A DNA stretch of 64,000 nt, taken from positions 62,001 to 126,000 of the forward strand of contig JAAEMX010000177.1 in NCBI GenBank assembly GCA_024225035.1, in the 5' to 3' direction. The position numbers and the translations under genes are program-made. Positions 56,216-64,000 of this stretch are shown here, piece by piece; within the stretch, counting starts at the first letter, position 1, and each line of letters starts with the position of its first letter. The notes beneath the pieces were generated by a model. The model worked only from the letters and a program-made list of their open reading frames with translations. It made no database searches and was not told the origin of the DNA. Source of the stretch: Lentisphaerota bacterium (GTDB lineage: Bacteria; Verrucomicrobiota; Lentisphaeria; Victivallales; Victivallaceae).

Positions 56216-56579
56216 ACCGCCTCCAGTTATTAATTAATCCAAGTGCTTCACATTGATTATATTTCTAACTTTTAAAAAAATCAATCATTGTGACCATTAC
56301 CTTGTTTTATTTTTTATCAATATAATAGAAAGTTAAATTTTTATTTAATTTTGTAATACATTATGGAACATTTTTACAAAATTATGGTTCTAAAAATTAG
56401 TCATTACACGGGAAATAAAGCCAAAAATTATAAACCAGACAAATAATGTTTCTATATATATATAGCACTAACTAAAGCACTTTAAATAATTTAATTATAC
56501 ATAAATCTTATAAACATGTTTTTTCCGGCTGATAAAGCTTCAGCCATAAATTATAAACCATTTTAAACGAGGGTTCAAA
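56216..56579. other. AT-rich region upstream of the dead GH18 paralogue
   Basis: These 364 very AT-rich bases separate divergent genes. Near the end, GGCTGA and TCAGCC (about 56528-56546) form a 6-bp hairpin, followed by GAGGG before the ATG. The paralogue at 57877 has a similar hairpin plus GAGGG arrangement. Confidence 0.4.
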
Positions 56580-57521
56580 ATGAAAAAGACTGCTCTGATG
56601 ATGGCCGCCGCAATGGGGATCGCCGCTACTTTAGGAGTCAAAGCTGCAACACAGGATGCTAAAGCGTTTCCAGACCACGTATATGCCCCCACTGTCAATG
56701 TTGCAACCCAAAAAAACTTTGATTTTGAACAGGTAACAGAAAAAACAGGAGTGAAGTACTATAAACTATCCGGAATAACGGTGCTACCAAATGGCTGCAA
56801 CGGTTACAATCCGCTGATTTCTCTTGACGGTAAAAACCTTATGGACAAAATTAGTGCCATTCGAAACAGCGGAGGTGATGTGATTTTTGGTTTCGATGAC
56901 AATGACTGCATCAGCACAGATGAGTCTGCTTATCAGAAAGCTATTGATGCATACAATATCAAATGGATTGATTTTAAGCTTGATATTAGCGCACTTCCTA
57001 TGTTTGGCGATTGCGATTACGTTGACAGCATGAATAAAGTAATCAAAAAACTACAAGAGAACAACCCCAACCTAATTATTTCATACACAACAACTATCAA
57101 TTGTACTCTACCATTGAACCTAGGCTATTTTAATGAATTTTTAGGTAGAATAATCAGCAATGCACTGGACAACCATGTCAATGTTAACTATATAAATGTC
57201 CAATGCATGCTCTTCACCCCACCTGCCGAAAAAAGATGCAAAGAGGATCAAGATCACTACCTGCAAAATGTCATGGAACGTGCTATTAGAATATTGCAAA
57301 TAGCTTATGAAAGACATGACATAACTCGTACAAAAGCTGAATTTTATAAAATGATCAGCCTCACTCCTGTCTTAAATGATCAAAGCACTTTGAGTACTCA
57401 AGAAGCTCAGGAAGTTGTTGATGCTTTATCGCAGAATGACAGTAAGTTGCTTTCACTGGTTTTCGAAAACACTGATGACTTCAATACTTACACCGAAATA
57501 TTTAAGTCTTTCACCAAGTAA
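56580..57521 (+). CDS. Secreted GH18-like protein with lost catalytic residues
   Basis: A protein of 313 residues with a signal peptide (about 1-23). It is a diverged paralogue of the protein at 57877: YAPTVNVATQKNFDFEQVTE aligns with FAPYVDVCAWPIYNLTDIFE, SGGDVIFGFDDND with KGGDVIVSFGGAI, and the catalytic strand KWIDFKLDI with KWIDFDIEA. Thus the second catalytic Asp is Lys133 and the proton donor Glu is Asp135. The NIMTMDYG strand has become NVQCMLFT. It cannot be an active chitinase of the normal kind; a chitin-binding or decoy role is possible. Several added Cys residues are present. Confidence 0.8.
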   Translation: MKKTALMMAAAMGIAATLGVKAATQDAKAFPDHVYAPTVNVATQKNFDFEQVTEKTGVKYYKLSGITVLPNGCNGYNPLISLDGKNLMDKISAIRNSGGDVIFGFDDNDCISTDESAYQKAIDAYNIKWIDFKLDISALPMFGDCDYVDSMNKVIKKLQENNPNLIISYTTTINCTLPLNLGYFNEFLGRIISNALDNHVNVNYINVQCMLFTPPAEKRCKEDQDHYLQNVMERAIRILQIAYERHDITRTKAEFYKMISLTPVLNDQSTLSTQEAQEVVDALSQNDSKLLSLVFENTDDFNTYTEIFKSFTK

Positions 57522-57538
57522 CATCCTCTAGTTAAAAA

Positions 57539-57568
57539 AACGCTATCCGGTATTGGGTAGCGTTTTTT
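57539..57568 (+). terminator. Rho-independent terminator after the dead GH18 gene
   Basis: AACGCTATCC and GGGTAGCGTT pair over ten positions with one G-T pair, a 6-base loop, and TTTTT following. Confidence 0.9.
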
Positions 57569-57876
57569 ATTAATGAAATCAACATGAATAAATAACCTCT
57601 ACCATTGCTTTACATTATCAAACATAAAAGTACATCCACATAAACAATATATTCCAGCAAGCACCAAATTTTATAAAAAATTAAATTAAAAGTATGACAA
57701 TAGCGGAACATTTCCAGATAAAAACAACACTAACATATCATAGGGTAAAGCGCTTTAGTGGCAATCTGCCTTCTTACAGCAGGCACGGGAGTATAGTGCA
57801 CAGAGTTATAAAAAAAGGAATCGATAAATCAAATTGCTAAAGTATTTTAGCAAAAAAACAAAGAGGGTACAACTAA
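57569..57876. other. Leader region of the GH18 gene at 57877
   Basis: About 300 AT-rich bases. TTGCTAAA and TTTAGCAA (57834-57853) form a perfect 8-bp hairpin with a 4-base loop, followed by AAAAAAC and GAGGG before the ATG; it might regulate translation. No riboswitch consensus was recognised. Confidence 0.4.
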
Positions 57877-58839
57877 ATGAAGAAAGCCACTCTACTATTA
57901 ACCATTCTATTGGGGATTTCAGCTATAACTGGAATTAAAGCAGCTCAAACTGAAAGTACTTCAAGCTCAGCTTTACCACAACGTATTTTTGCCCCTTATG
58001 TCGATGTCTGCGCATGGCCAATCTATAACCTGACTGACATTTTCGAAAAAACCGGACAGAAATACTACACACTTGCCTTTATCGTCGCTGATAATTCAAG
58101 TCCAACCAGCGAAGAGCCTTGCTTTGGCGGTTACGCTGCATACTCAGTAACCGGTCACCATTACATGGACCAGATAAAATATATTCGTTCTAAAGGCGGA
58201 GATGTAATAGTAAGCTTTGGCGGTGCTATCAACACTCCTATTGCTGCCAGAATTACAAACCTGGACAGACTGGTAGCCGCGTATCAAAAAGTAATTGACA
58301 CCTACAGCCTTAAATGGATAGATTTTGATATCGAAGCTGGCTGGGTATCTGACCAGGTATCCATTGACCATCGTAATAAAGCCGCAAAAATTCTACAGGA
58401 TAATAACCCCGACCTGCAAATAGCATACTGCCTGCCGGTTATGCCTTCAGGACTACTGGACAACGCAGTTAGCATTCTCGCAAATGCCGTTCAAAATGGT
58501 GTTAGAATTGACTGCGTAAACATCATGACAATGGATTACGGTAAAGGCGGTAATATGGGGCAAAATGCGATCAACGCCATGAACGCTCTCTTCAGTCAGC
58601 TGCAAGGTATTTATCAGGAAGCCGGAATAAACAAAACTGCCGCTGAAATCTGGGGAATGATCGGTGCGACTCCTATGACAGCAACTAATGACACTGGTGA
58701 ATTTTTCTCAACTGATGATGCACAAAATGTCCTCAGTTTTGCTAATCAGCATAATATAAAACTCCTTTCAATGTGGTCCGTAAACCGCGAAAATTCAAAA
58801 TATGAATATACCAACATATTCAAACAGTTTACTCAATAG
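57877..58839 (+). CDS. Secreted GH18 chitinase-like enzyme without CBM
   Basis: A protein of 320 residues with a signal peptide (about 1-23) and a GH18 barrel from about residue 35. FAPYVDVCAWPIYNL, KYYTLAFIVAD, GGDVIVSFGGAI, KWIDFDIEAGW (Asp149, Asp151, Glu153), IAYCLPVMPSGL and NIMTMDYG match the domain of the CBM2 protein at 7316 closely. The first Asp of DxxDxDxE is Lys, as Thr in the other. It should hydrolyse chitin-like polymers outside the cell. It lies just downstream of its dead paralogue, which suggests a tandem duplication. Confidence 0.9.
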   Translation: MKKATLLLTILLGISAITGIKAAQTESTSSSALPQRIFAPYVDVCAWPIYNLTDIFEKTGQKYYTLAFIVADNSSPTSEEPCFGGYAAYSVTGHHYMDQIKYIRSKGGDVIVSFGGAINTPIAARITNLDRLVAAYQKVIDTYSLKWIDFDIEAGWVSDQVSIDHRNKAAKILQDNNPDLQIAYCLPVMPSGLLDNAVSILANAVQNGVRIDCVNIMTMDYGKGGNMGQNAINAMNALFSQLQGIYQEAGINKTAAEIWGMIGATPMTATNDTGEFFSTDDAQNVLSFANQHNIKLLSMWSVNRENSKYEYTNIFKQFTQ

Positions 58840-58865
58840 CATTCTCTCTCAGAGTTTCATATTTA

Positions 58866-58900
58866 AAACGCCGTCAGGAATATTCCTGACGGCGTTCTTT
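58866..58900. terminator. Bidirectional terminator between GH18 and GH31 genes
   Basis: AACGCCGTCAGGAAT pairs perfectly with ATTCCTGACGGCGTT. T-rich sequence follows on both strands (CTTTATTT on plus, TTTAAATAT on minus), so it can serve both convergent genes. Confidence 0.9.
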
Positions 58901-58921
58901 ATTTGATATAAACTGATACTG

Positions 58922-61099
58922 TTACTTAATGATTATTTCCTCTCCGCAATTGCCTGTGGCAGTCTTAACAGCTCCCTTGCTGTCATAAAGTTTAACAGAG
59001 ACAGGCACCCGCAATTGTTTCCCGCCAGCCAGCTTGAAGTTAACGTGAACTCCATCAGACTGTTGTTCGGCATGGAAAGTGTATTGACTGTAATCACCGT
59101 TCTCATAGCCGTAACCGTCGCCACTGTCCCAAAACAATGAACCGTCTGCGGTACCCTTTTCGTTCAGAACAACCAAAAGAGTCAGCGGCGCCAACATTTT
59201 TTCGGGATGTGCTGTATTTTGAACAACCTCACCAAGAGGAATTATTGCTCCGCCCCTGATCTTGATGGTGCTTTGAAAATTATCATTTTCACGGTCACCA
59301 TTCAGCAACTTCACGGACTGCCAGATACCTTGAGGTTCAGCAGCGTCTTTAGCCCAGTGCGGCACTATCAACAGTGAATCACCAATCAAAAATGAACGCT
59401 GCTCATTACGCAAAGCATGATCTGAAGGGTCAGCCATAAAGACCGGGCGCATAACTGGCATTCCATCAATAGATGCTTCACGGAAAAGCGTATAGTAATA
59501 CGGCAGCAAACGATAACGTCTTTCAAGAGCAGTGCGGGCTGCATTTTCCACATCGGCACCAAATGCCCATGGTTCCTTATCAGGAGTATCCTCACACGCA
59601 TGACCACGACAGAATGGGAAAAAAGCTCCCATAGCAATCCAGTTGCCCCACAAATCAGCAGTAACCTCACCAAAAAATCCACCAAGATCAGGTCCGCTGA
59701 AAGGTTGTCCGGACAAGCCGATTGTCAAACTCATTGGAACAGATAACTTAAGATGATCCCAGCTCGAAGTGTTATCTCCTGTCCACATTGCCGCATAACG
59801 CTGTCCGCCCATAAAGTTGGCGCGGCTAAGCACAAACGGGCGCTTGTCAGGGTTAGCTTTTGTAAGTCCTTCACGAGTTGCCATGACCATGAGCATGCCG
59901 TAAACATTGTGATACTGCAGGTGCGGACCGGGATCGATGGGACCACCACCAATATGGCGGTTATTTTCAGGCATGGTAGCGTCAGGACCATTCCAACTGG
60001 CCGGTTCGTTCATATCATTCCAGATGCCGTCGATCTGATTTTCGCGCATAAAATCATAGTACAGATCAGCCCACCAGGCACGAACAAATGAAGATGTGAA
60101 ATCTGGAAAAACACAGGCTCCCGGCCATACTTCACCAACATAATCTTTGCCTGATGAATCCTTCACCCACAGATTATATGAACTACCTGACTGATAAAGC
60201 CAGAAATCATCATCTTTTTTTACACCGGGGTCAATCATCCATACGCCTTTGAAACCAAGGTTGTGCAGGTAATTGCTCAAACCGTCAGGATCAGGAAAAC
60301 GTTCTTTATCGAATGTAAAAATGCGGTGTCCATCCATGTAGTGGATATCCATCCAGATAACGTCGCAAGGAATGTTCTTTGCTCTGAATGTATCAGCTAT
60401 TTCACGCACCCTGCTCTCCGGGTAATATGACCAGCGGCACTGCTGATACCCCAGTGACCAAAGCGGCGGTAAATCCATAGTTCCGGTAAGTTCAGAAAGT
60501 CCGCGCAAAACTTCCTGAGGAGAATCACGGTCAATAATATAAACCGGGTATAAGCTGCTGGCTGCTTTGAAAACTATTTTGCCTTCCCAGCGCAAATCAA
60601 GTTCAGCCTTCCATGTTGTATCAAAAAGGACACCGAAAGCACTCCCGTCCGGCCTTAACCCAAGCACCCACGGATGCGACTGATAAAGGCGACTGCCGTT
60701 GTCTTTATTATATGAAGGACTGTCAGTATTCCACAGTTTGATAAATGTACCGTTACGGCGCAACGGTCCGGTTACCTCGCCACCGCCATACAGATCATAG
60801 CTGGCAGGAATATCTATTACAACTGTTTTGGTCGCTCCGTTGTCATCAATGAAATAACTCGGTTTTAATTCCCATTGTCCCGGAAGTGTACCGGCAGATT
60901 GAAAGTTTTTTTGTAAGGCAAACGAATACGGCAGGTCATTTTTGTTGAGCCCATCAGGCACAAATCTGGCAATCCGGTCACCAATGAGTTCACCTGTTGA
61001 ATTAACGAAATCGCCAGCCTGAATAAATAAGGCCAGACACAACAGCCATGCTGTGGCAAACAGTTTTAATCTAAAGCGTAGAATCAATCCTGATCTCAT
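58922..61099 (-). CDS. Secreted GH31 alpha-glucosidase-like enzyme
   Basis: A protein of 725 residues from the ATG at 61099, which has AAGGA upstream and begins with a signal peptide (ATAWLLCLALFIQAGDF); an earlier in-frame ATG at 61225 would add 42 residues without sense. GH31 features: PPLWSLGYQQCRWSY, DVIWMDIHYMDG, the nucleophile region DGIWNDMNEPA, and the acid/base region MWTGDNTSSWDHLKLSV. The C terminus carries the usual beta-domains (GGAIIPLGEV). It cleaves alpha-glucosidic bonds, most likely in maltodextrins or starch fragments, outside the cytoplasm. Other GH31 activities (xylosidase) are less likely from the WNDMNEP motif. Confidence 0.92.
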   Translation of the reverse strand: MRSGLILRFRLKLFATAWLLCLALFIQAGDFVNSTGELIGDRIARFVPDGLNKNDLPYSFALQKNFQSAGTLPGQWELKPSYFIDDNGATKTVVIDIPASYDLYGGGEVTGPLRRNGTFIKLWNTDSPSYNKDNGSRLYQSHPWVLGLRPDGSAFGVLFDTTWKAELDLRWEGKIVFKAASSLYPVYIIDRDSPQEVLRGLSELTGTMDLPPLWSLGYQQCRWSYYPESRVREIADTFRAKNIPCDVIWMDIHYMDGHRIFTFDKERFPDPDGLSNYLHNLGFKGVWMIDPGVKKDDDFWLYQSGSSYNLWVKDSSGKDYVGEVWPGACVFPDFTSSFVRAWWADLYYDFMRENQIDGIWNDMNEPASWNGPDATMPENNRHIGGGPIDPGPHLQYHNVYGMLMVMATREGLTKANPDKRPFVLSRANFMGGQRYAAMWTGDNTSSWDHLKLSVPMSLTIGLSGQPFSGPDLGGFFGEVTADLWGNWIAMGAFFPFCRGHACEDTPDKEPWAFGADVENAARTALERRYRLLPYYYTLFREASIDGMPVMRPVFMADPSDHALRNEQRSFLIGDSLLIVPHWAKDAAEPQGIWQSVKLLNGDRENDNFQSTIKIRGGAIIPLGEVVQNTAHPEKMLAPLTLLVVLNEKGTADGSLFWDSGDGYGYENGDYSQYTFHAEQQSDGVHVNFKLAGGKQLRVPVSVKLYDSKGAVKTATGNCGEEIIIK

Positions 61100-61427
61100 G
61101 ACATTGTCCTTTTGTTGTTTGAATTGGGGTTGCGTCTCCATACCAACACCCAAATTCGGAATATTATTTCTACTATATTTTATTCGTATTTGCAAACAAA
61201 TTTTGTCGATCCAGTAAAAAAACATACAAAAAACGCTCCAAAGAGCGCTTAAAGTGTGTTAATAACAGTTTTAGGAAAGAAATCATCTGCAAGAAAAATT
61301 GAAGTCAAAAATAATTCGTCAAATCGTCAAAAGCTGCCGTCACTTATACAACTGCTTTATTTTTAAACTGTAACAAAGCAATTACTATCTTTAATAATTA
61401 TTAAACCTGTGTTCTTTAAAATATTTT
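61100..61427. other. Region between nitroreductase and GH31 genes
   Basis: These 328 AT-rich bases contain the minus-strand hairpin listed separately and the leader of the GH31 gene. Nothing else was recognised. Confidence 0.45.
61228..61247 (-). terminator. Compact terminator on the minus strand
   Basis: Read on the minus strand, CGCTC and GAGCG form a 5-bp stem around TTTG, followed by TTTTTT. It lies 180 bases after the nitroreductase stop and 129 bases before the GH31 start, so it either ends the nitroreductase transcript or attenuates the GH31 gene. Confidence 0.75.
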
Positions 61428-61952
61428 TCAGCGGATGATTTTGAATACGTCATCCAGAGGTTTACGCATACTTTTCTTAGGATGTTCAACCGGGTATCCT
61501 AAAGTACTCAGGGCTACCGCATATTCATTCTCTTCAATTCCAAGTATATGGTTTAGCCAGTCCATTTGATAAGCGCAAATCCAACAAGTTCCCAACTCCT
61601 CAGCAGCGGCAGCCAGAACAAAATGATCCATCGCTATAGCCGCATCGACTTCTACAATTGGAGTTTTTTCATCAGGCCGTTTCCAGCATTTTTCCTTATC
61701 GCCAATAACTACGACTATAGCCGGAGCTGCGTCATACTGCATCCATTCATTTCCAAAGCAGGCACAGCATTCGGTAATCTTTGTTCGGAGTTCCGTATTT
61801 AAGATAATTTCAAAACGCCACGGCTGCAGGTTACATGCCGATGGCGCACAATTAACGGCCTCTGCAATACGATTCAGTATATCGTCAGAGATGGAATCTG
61901 ATTTATAACTGCGAACACTTCTTCTATTGGAAATCACATCATAAAAATTCAT
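61428..61952 (-). CDS. Nitroreductase-family FMN protein
   Basis: A protein of 174 residues with RRSVRSYKSD at the N terminus (FMN phosphate contact), CAPSACNLQPWRFEII (FMN site), LAAAAEELGTCWICAY and STLGYPVEHP at the end. It reduces an unknown substrate with NAD(P)H; members act on nitro compounds, quinones or as ene-type reductases. The short length places it in the compact subfamily common in anaerobes. TGGA precedes the ATG weakly. Confidence 0.88.
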   Translation of the reverse strand: MNFYDVISNRRSVRSYKSDSISDDILNRIAEAVNCAPSACNLQPWRFEIILNTELRTKITECCACFGNEWMQYDAAPAIVVVIGDKEKCWKRPDEKTPIVEVDAAIAMDHFVLAAAAEELGTCWICAYQMDWLNHILGIEENEYAVALSTLGYPVEHPKKSMRKPLDDVFKIIR

Positions 61953-62033
61953 TAAAATTCCATAGTTTTAAAAGTATTGCATCTCTCTATTAAAATTAGA
62001 AACAACTTGAGAAAAAATGTTCACTATTTAACG

Positions 62034-62255
62034 TCAAGTATCTGTTTTATTTACTGTTATATCAGTCTTTTCATTTTGAATTTTCTCTTTTGCTTTGTAC
62101 CTAGCTACCAGTTTCTTGCGTAACATCCAAAAGAGGATTGCTCCAAGAGTGAAAGAAAAACTTAGAATCCAAGGGCCATGTTGACCTGCTCTAGCAAAGC
62201 CAGCCCCCAGAAATTGGATATGAAGCAGCCGGATAAAAACATACCCTGTAGTCAA
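62034..62255 (-). CDS. Possible small membrane protein
   Basis: An open frame of 73 codons starting at TTG, with one hydrophobic helix (PWILSFSFTLGAILFWM) followed by a basic Lys/Arg-rich segment. An overlapping frame starts at a better-placed ATG (GGGT just before) but stops after 26 residues, so the gene may be frameshifted. No family recognised. The evidence is weak. Confidence 0.35.
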   Translation of the reverse strand: MTTGYVFIRLLHIQFLGAGFARAGQHGPWILSFSFTLGAILFWMLRKKLVARYKAKEKIQNEKTDITVNKTDT

Positions 62256-62322
62256 ATTTCAGGATATTATTACATTGCGCTAAATAAGAATAATTCTATC
62301 TTTATAGTTACTTTGTAATGAT

Positions 62323-63534
62323 TTATTTTACTGGCCAGCCTTCCTTTAAGAAGACTCTTTTGCCGTGCTCTTCATTGTCCTGTGAAATGATTTGGTCAAT
62401 TGCGGTTTCATCTTGTTTCATTTTCGTGGATAGAGCTTGGTCCACACCTTGGGAAAACGGACAACTGGAAAGACAAACTCCGCAGTCGCTTCCGACTTTC
62501 ATCCACATTTCGAAGCACTTATTTTCATCATGCTCCCACTGCATTAAGCCGTTTATCTTACTCGGCTCACCAAAGCTAATGGCTTTTGCCGGACAGTTTC
62601 TGGCACATTTTCCGCACTTTGCGCAAATCTCAACCATACCAAAATCTACCGGCTTGTCAACAACTAATGGCAGGTCAGTTAAAACAGCAGCAAACCTGAC
62701 ACGATTACCAAAGTTCTCATTTACAACCATGTTACAGCGCCCAATCTGTCCAAGACCGGCCTCAGCCGCCAGAGGCGTCATTGGCGAATAGTATTTAACA
62801 AAGTTATCTGTCAAAGCATCGTACCCCAATGATTTAACGTAGCTTGCTAATTGCTCAGTTATAAATGTGGTTTGGGAGTATTCAAGCATTGAACTAATCA
62901 TGATTTCTTTTTTAGGAGCTCTATTGACCATGTCCTTATCCATGGCGGCACCAACTACAATGGCATATTTATAACTGGCATCAATTGGTTTGCCGTATTC
63001 AATTCCTATACCCAGCTTATCTCCTCGGTGCGAATAGCGCTGGTGCTTCTTAAATTCAGCAACCCCAACTAAATCCGCACCATAAAGAGATGCTATTTTT
63101 TTTATAAGCAATGTCATCTTTTCCGGACCTATGTCTACCTTATCCTTAGAGACTTTACTTTTTCCAAGTGCCTTATTTATTGAGAAAGCCGCAGCTATGG
63201 CAGGGGCAAAAAGCTTGTACTTGGCAATACCTTCCCTTGTTTTTTCAGGAGGCATAATCCCTTCTATACTAAATTTAGAAGGAGCTTTAATACCAGTAAG
63301 GCGTGTAATAGAACCCATAATTTTTTGCATTATTACAAGTTTCTTCAGACGTTTTTTTACTTTTTCAGGCGTGACACCAAAATTTTTAGCAACTACTTTC
63401 ATTGCAAGTTCTCTGGTTTTTCTGTCACTATCCAGAAGCTCTGGATGCCTAGTGTAAAAGTTCTCATATTTCTTAGAATTTTCGGTAAGTCCAATTCTAG
63501 ATACTACTAGATCTCTTTCATCAAACCGTTTCAT
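62323..63534 (-). CDS. QueG/reductive dehalogenase-like double [4Fe-4S] protein
   Basis: A protein of 403 residues from the ATG at 63534, with AAGGAG directly upstream; the frame open to 63660 adds no conserved residues. The N-terminal 130 residues are helical and Lys-rich. Residues about 130-300 resemble the QueG/RdhA catalytic fold (ASLYGADLVGVAEF, YKYAIVVGAAMD, EAGLGQIGR). Two ferredoxin-type motifs follow: CAKCGKCARNCPAKAIS and CGVCLSSCPFSQG. There is no Tat signal, so it is not a respiratory dehalogenase; it may be an epoxyqueuosine reductase relative or another cytosolic reductase, possibly using a corrinoid. Substrate unknown. Confidence 0.8.
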   Translation of the reverse strand: MKRFDERDLVVSRIGLTENSKKYENFYTRHPELLDSDRKTRELAMKVVAKNFGVTPEKVKKRLKKLVIMQKIMGSITRLTGIKAPSKFSIEGIMPPEKTREGIAKYKLFAPAIAAAFSINKALGKSKVSKDKVDIGPEKMTLLIKKIASLYGADLVGVAEFKKHQRYSHRGDKLGIGIEYGKPIDASYKYAIVVGAAMDKDMVNRAPKKEIMISSMLEYSQTTFITEQLASYVKSLGYDALTDNFVKYYSPMTPLAAEAGLGQIGRCNMVVNENFGNRVRFAAVLTDLPLVVDKPVDFGMVEICAKCGKCARNCPAKAISFGEPSKINGLMQWEHDENKCFEMWMKVGSDCGVCLSSCPFSQGVDQALSTKMKQDETAIDQIISQDNEEHGKRVFLKEGWPVK

Positions 63535-63696
63535 AATTACTCCTTCAATCAAAATACACCGATGAAAATCAATACCTAGATAGTCGTTATATATATGCCA
63601 AATAGTTTCACGCAACCTGATTAAATATCTCTGAATTAATAAAAAAATCAAGTTTTCCATGAGATAATCAAAGCTTATAAGTCTTTTATAAGTATA

Positions 63697-63726
63697 GAAA
63701 CAGAGCCGGTTTTTTACCGGCTCTGG
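63697..63726 (-). terminator. Rho-independent terminator after the coiled-coil gene
   Basis: CCAGAGCCGG and CCGGCTCTG pair over nine positions around TAAAAAA on the minus strand and are followed by TTTCTAT. A T-rich loop and AAGA on the other side make plus-strand use less likely. Confidence 0.85.
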
Positions 63727-63743
63727 AAGATTTTCAATTTTAA

Positions 63744-63941
63744 TTACGCTGATTTCTGTAGCTCAGTATTTTCAGCTTCGGTTAACTTTTCAAGCCGCTT
63801 TTCGAGATCGCGGCGCCTTTGAAGATACTCATTCTGGATAAGTCTAAATTCTGACTCAAGCAGGTCAAGGTCCTCGAGCAGCTCAAGGCGTTCTCTGGTT
63901 TTAGCGATTTCTTTCTTAACGTTTGTTTCCTGATTTTGCAT
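63744..63941 (-). CDS. Short coiled-coil protein of unknown function
   Basis: A protein of 65 residues, almost entirely Glu-, Leu-, Arg- and Lys-rich with heptad spacing (ETRERLELLEDLDLLESEF-like and LQRRRDLEKRLEKL), so a coiled coil is likely. TGGAGGAAGT directly before the ATG is a strong ribosome binding site, and a good terminator follows, which together support a real gene. No family was recognised; short coiled-coil proteins of this kind often assemble with larger partners. Confidence 0.7.
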   Translation of the reverse strand: MQNQETNVKKEIAKTRERLELLEDLDLLESEFRLIQNEYLQRRRDLEKRLEKLTEAENTELQKSA

Positions 63942-64000
63942 ACTTCCTCCATAAAATCAGCTGGTTTTTTAATGTTATTTTTACGATTCCTGAGAATATT

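Overview
This window comes from a Gram-negative-type bacterium of moderate GC with AT-rich intergenic DNA. The gene set suggests a member of the PVC superphylum, probably Lentisphaerota-like: a Ser/Thr kinase with an LDWGLAK motif, a protein starting with a LEPR-xLL-like motif and a DUF4347-like domain, an FHA/FtsH neighbourhood, several secreted GH18 enzymes and a secreted GH31 glucosidase. This placement is an inference from family content; no rRNA or other marker fixes it. I saw no tRNA, rRNA, CRISPR array, transposase, integrase or prophage gene.

Layout. 1-5012: end of an AraC regulator, then arnA-arnT-arnD on the minus strand (4-amino-4-deoxy-L-arabinose, Ara4N, modification of lipid A). 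5347-8665: a ceramidase-like protein and a CBM2-GH18 chitinase. 8735-11950: FHA protein, FtsH and a DUF167 protein (minus). 12319-18801: tig, clpP, clpX, a Ser/Thr kinase-like membrane protein and lpd. 19053-22216: a split YeeE/YedE transporter, YraN, and a classical GH18 chitinase. 22286-26030: ABC ATPase, TPR protein, mutL (minus). 26288-31297: fabF, lipA, an orphan histidine kinase and a tRNA-queuosine mannosyltransferase-like protein. 31408-32055: two small decayed genes. 32145-34348: DJ-1/PfpI protein and PIN-PhoH protein. 34591-38541: arnB, a second arnT and arnC. 38615-42940: a frameshifted DUF4347-like surface protein, a FYVE-like zinc finger fused to a Cys-His-Asp papain-like domain, and two envelope proteins. 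43077-47970: kinase, TIM-barrel protein, sigma-54 regulator and purine permease in one tight operon. 47971-54026: a hairpin-dense noncoding region, an aldolase/dehydrogenase fusion, an intact cstA and a decayed tandem cstA copy. 54256-64000: degenerate metallophosphoesterase, CDP-alcohol transferase, two GH18 paralogues (one catalytically dead), secreted GH31, nitroreductase, QueG/RdhA-like Fe-S protein and a small coiled-coil protein.

How the genes work together. The two arn blocks together supply the nucleotide-sugar decarboxylase/formyltransferase (ArnA), aminotransferase (ArnB), undecaprenyl-P transferase (ArnC), deformylase (ArnD) and two lipid A transferase-like enzymes (ArnT). Only Ugd and an ArnE/F-type flippase are not seen here. 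tig-clpP-clpX with ftsH is a protein quality-control set. The secreted GH18 and GH31 enzymes indicate a polysaccharide-degrading lifestyle. The carbon-starvation transporter and the aldolase/dehydrogenase fit scavenging of peptides and deoxysugars.

The most unusual items are the split arn pathway with two ArnT-like proteins, the zinc-finger/papain-like protein at 40332-41210, the hairpin-dense noncoding block at 47974-48287 with an open frame running on after the neighbouring stop codon, the dead GH18 paralogue at 56580-57521, and several genes caught in decay.
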